In this document: one piece after another, positions 5,371 to 5,380 of the stretch | Layout of the letters: each line of letters opens with the position of its first letter | How positions within the stretch are numbered: the stretch's first letter is position 1 | Source: Boseongicola sp. SB0662_bin_57 | Lineage (GTDB): Bacteria; Pseudomonadota; Alphaproteobacteria; Rhodobacterales; Rhodobacteraceae | NCBI GenBank assembly: GCA_009839535.1 | Contig: VXPN01000205.1 | Coordinates: 1 to 5,380 of the forward strand | Length of the DNA: 5,380 nucleotides | Direction of reading: 5' to 3' | Position numbers and translations under genes: made by a program | The notes under the pieces: model-generated | Database searches by the model: none | Told to the model about the DNA's origin: nothing | Seen by the model: the letters and a program-made list of their open reading frames with translations, nothing else

Positions 5371-5380
5371 GTGGATAAGT
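5371..5380 (+). CDS. Possible start of a downstream gene, cut by window edge
   Basis: GTG at 5371 follows GGAGG (5361-5365) with 5-nt spacing and is the first of only three codons seen (V/M-D-K). The same frame is open from an ATG at 5335, which has no ribosome binding site. A second Shine-Dalgarno-like AAGGAG is at 5352-5357. Nothing can be said about the product; a regulator for the neighbouring operon would be common at such a place, but that is speculation. Confidence 0.25.

Noticed and set aside
5370..5378. TGTGGATAA, identical to a DnaA-box consensus on the minus strand
   Set aside because: A single copy with no AT-rich region or box cluster nearby; it coincides with a plausible GTG start, so replication function is not supported.

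Overview
The window looks like a chromosome or large-plasmid segment from a GC-rich alphaproteobacterium, of the Rhodobacterales or Rhizobiales kind. The basis is high GC throughout, TTG and GTG starts, start/stop overlaps between genes, and a left-hand dehydrogenase that resembles the Rhodobacter sorbitol dehydrogenase SmoS. No taxonomic marker gene is present, so the placement is an inference.

Layout. On the minus strand, 755 to the left edge encodes an almost complete SmoS/PolS-like short-chain polyol dehydrogenase. It starts at TTG behind a strong Shine-Dalgarno and lacks only its last few residues. Immediately upstream of it on the same strand (931-752) is a stretch that reads like the C-terminal end of a sugar ABC-transporter ATPase (MalK/UgpC/SmoK type). 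Its stop codon overlaps the TTG start. There is no room for the rest of that gene, so I call it a remnant. A perfect 8-bp inverted repeat at 921-946 sits in the divergent intergenic region.

From 1044 to 5038 on the plus strand there is a compact four-gene operon: an SMP-30/gluconolactonase-type lactonase, a Gfo/Idh/MocA sugar dehydrogenase, a 3-hydroxyisobutyrate-type (beta-hydroxyacid) dehydrogenase, and an isocitrate/isopropylmalate/tartrate-type beta-decarboxylating dehydrogenase. Two of the three junctions are 4-bp overlaps and the third is a 13-bp gap. A textbook intrinsic terminator follows at 5049-5075. The last 300 bases hold no convincing gene but contain three hairpins between 5122 and 5237. 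A possible gene start lies at the very right edge.

How the genes may work together (inference). Three different NAD(P)-dependent dehydrogenases and one lactonase in a single transcript suggest non-phosphorylative oxidative breakdown of a sugar or sugar derivative: aldose to lactone (Gfo/Idh/MocA), lactone to aldonate (SMP-30), then oxidation of hydroxyacid intermediates, ending in an oxidative decarboxylation. The divergent polyol dehydrogenase could feed the same route. No transporter, regulator, kinase, aldolase or dehydratase is intact in the window. The substrate cannot be read from the sequence, and I know of no described pathway with exactly this four-gene set.
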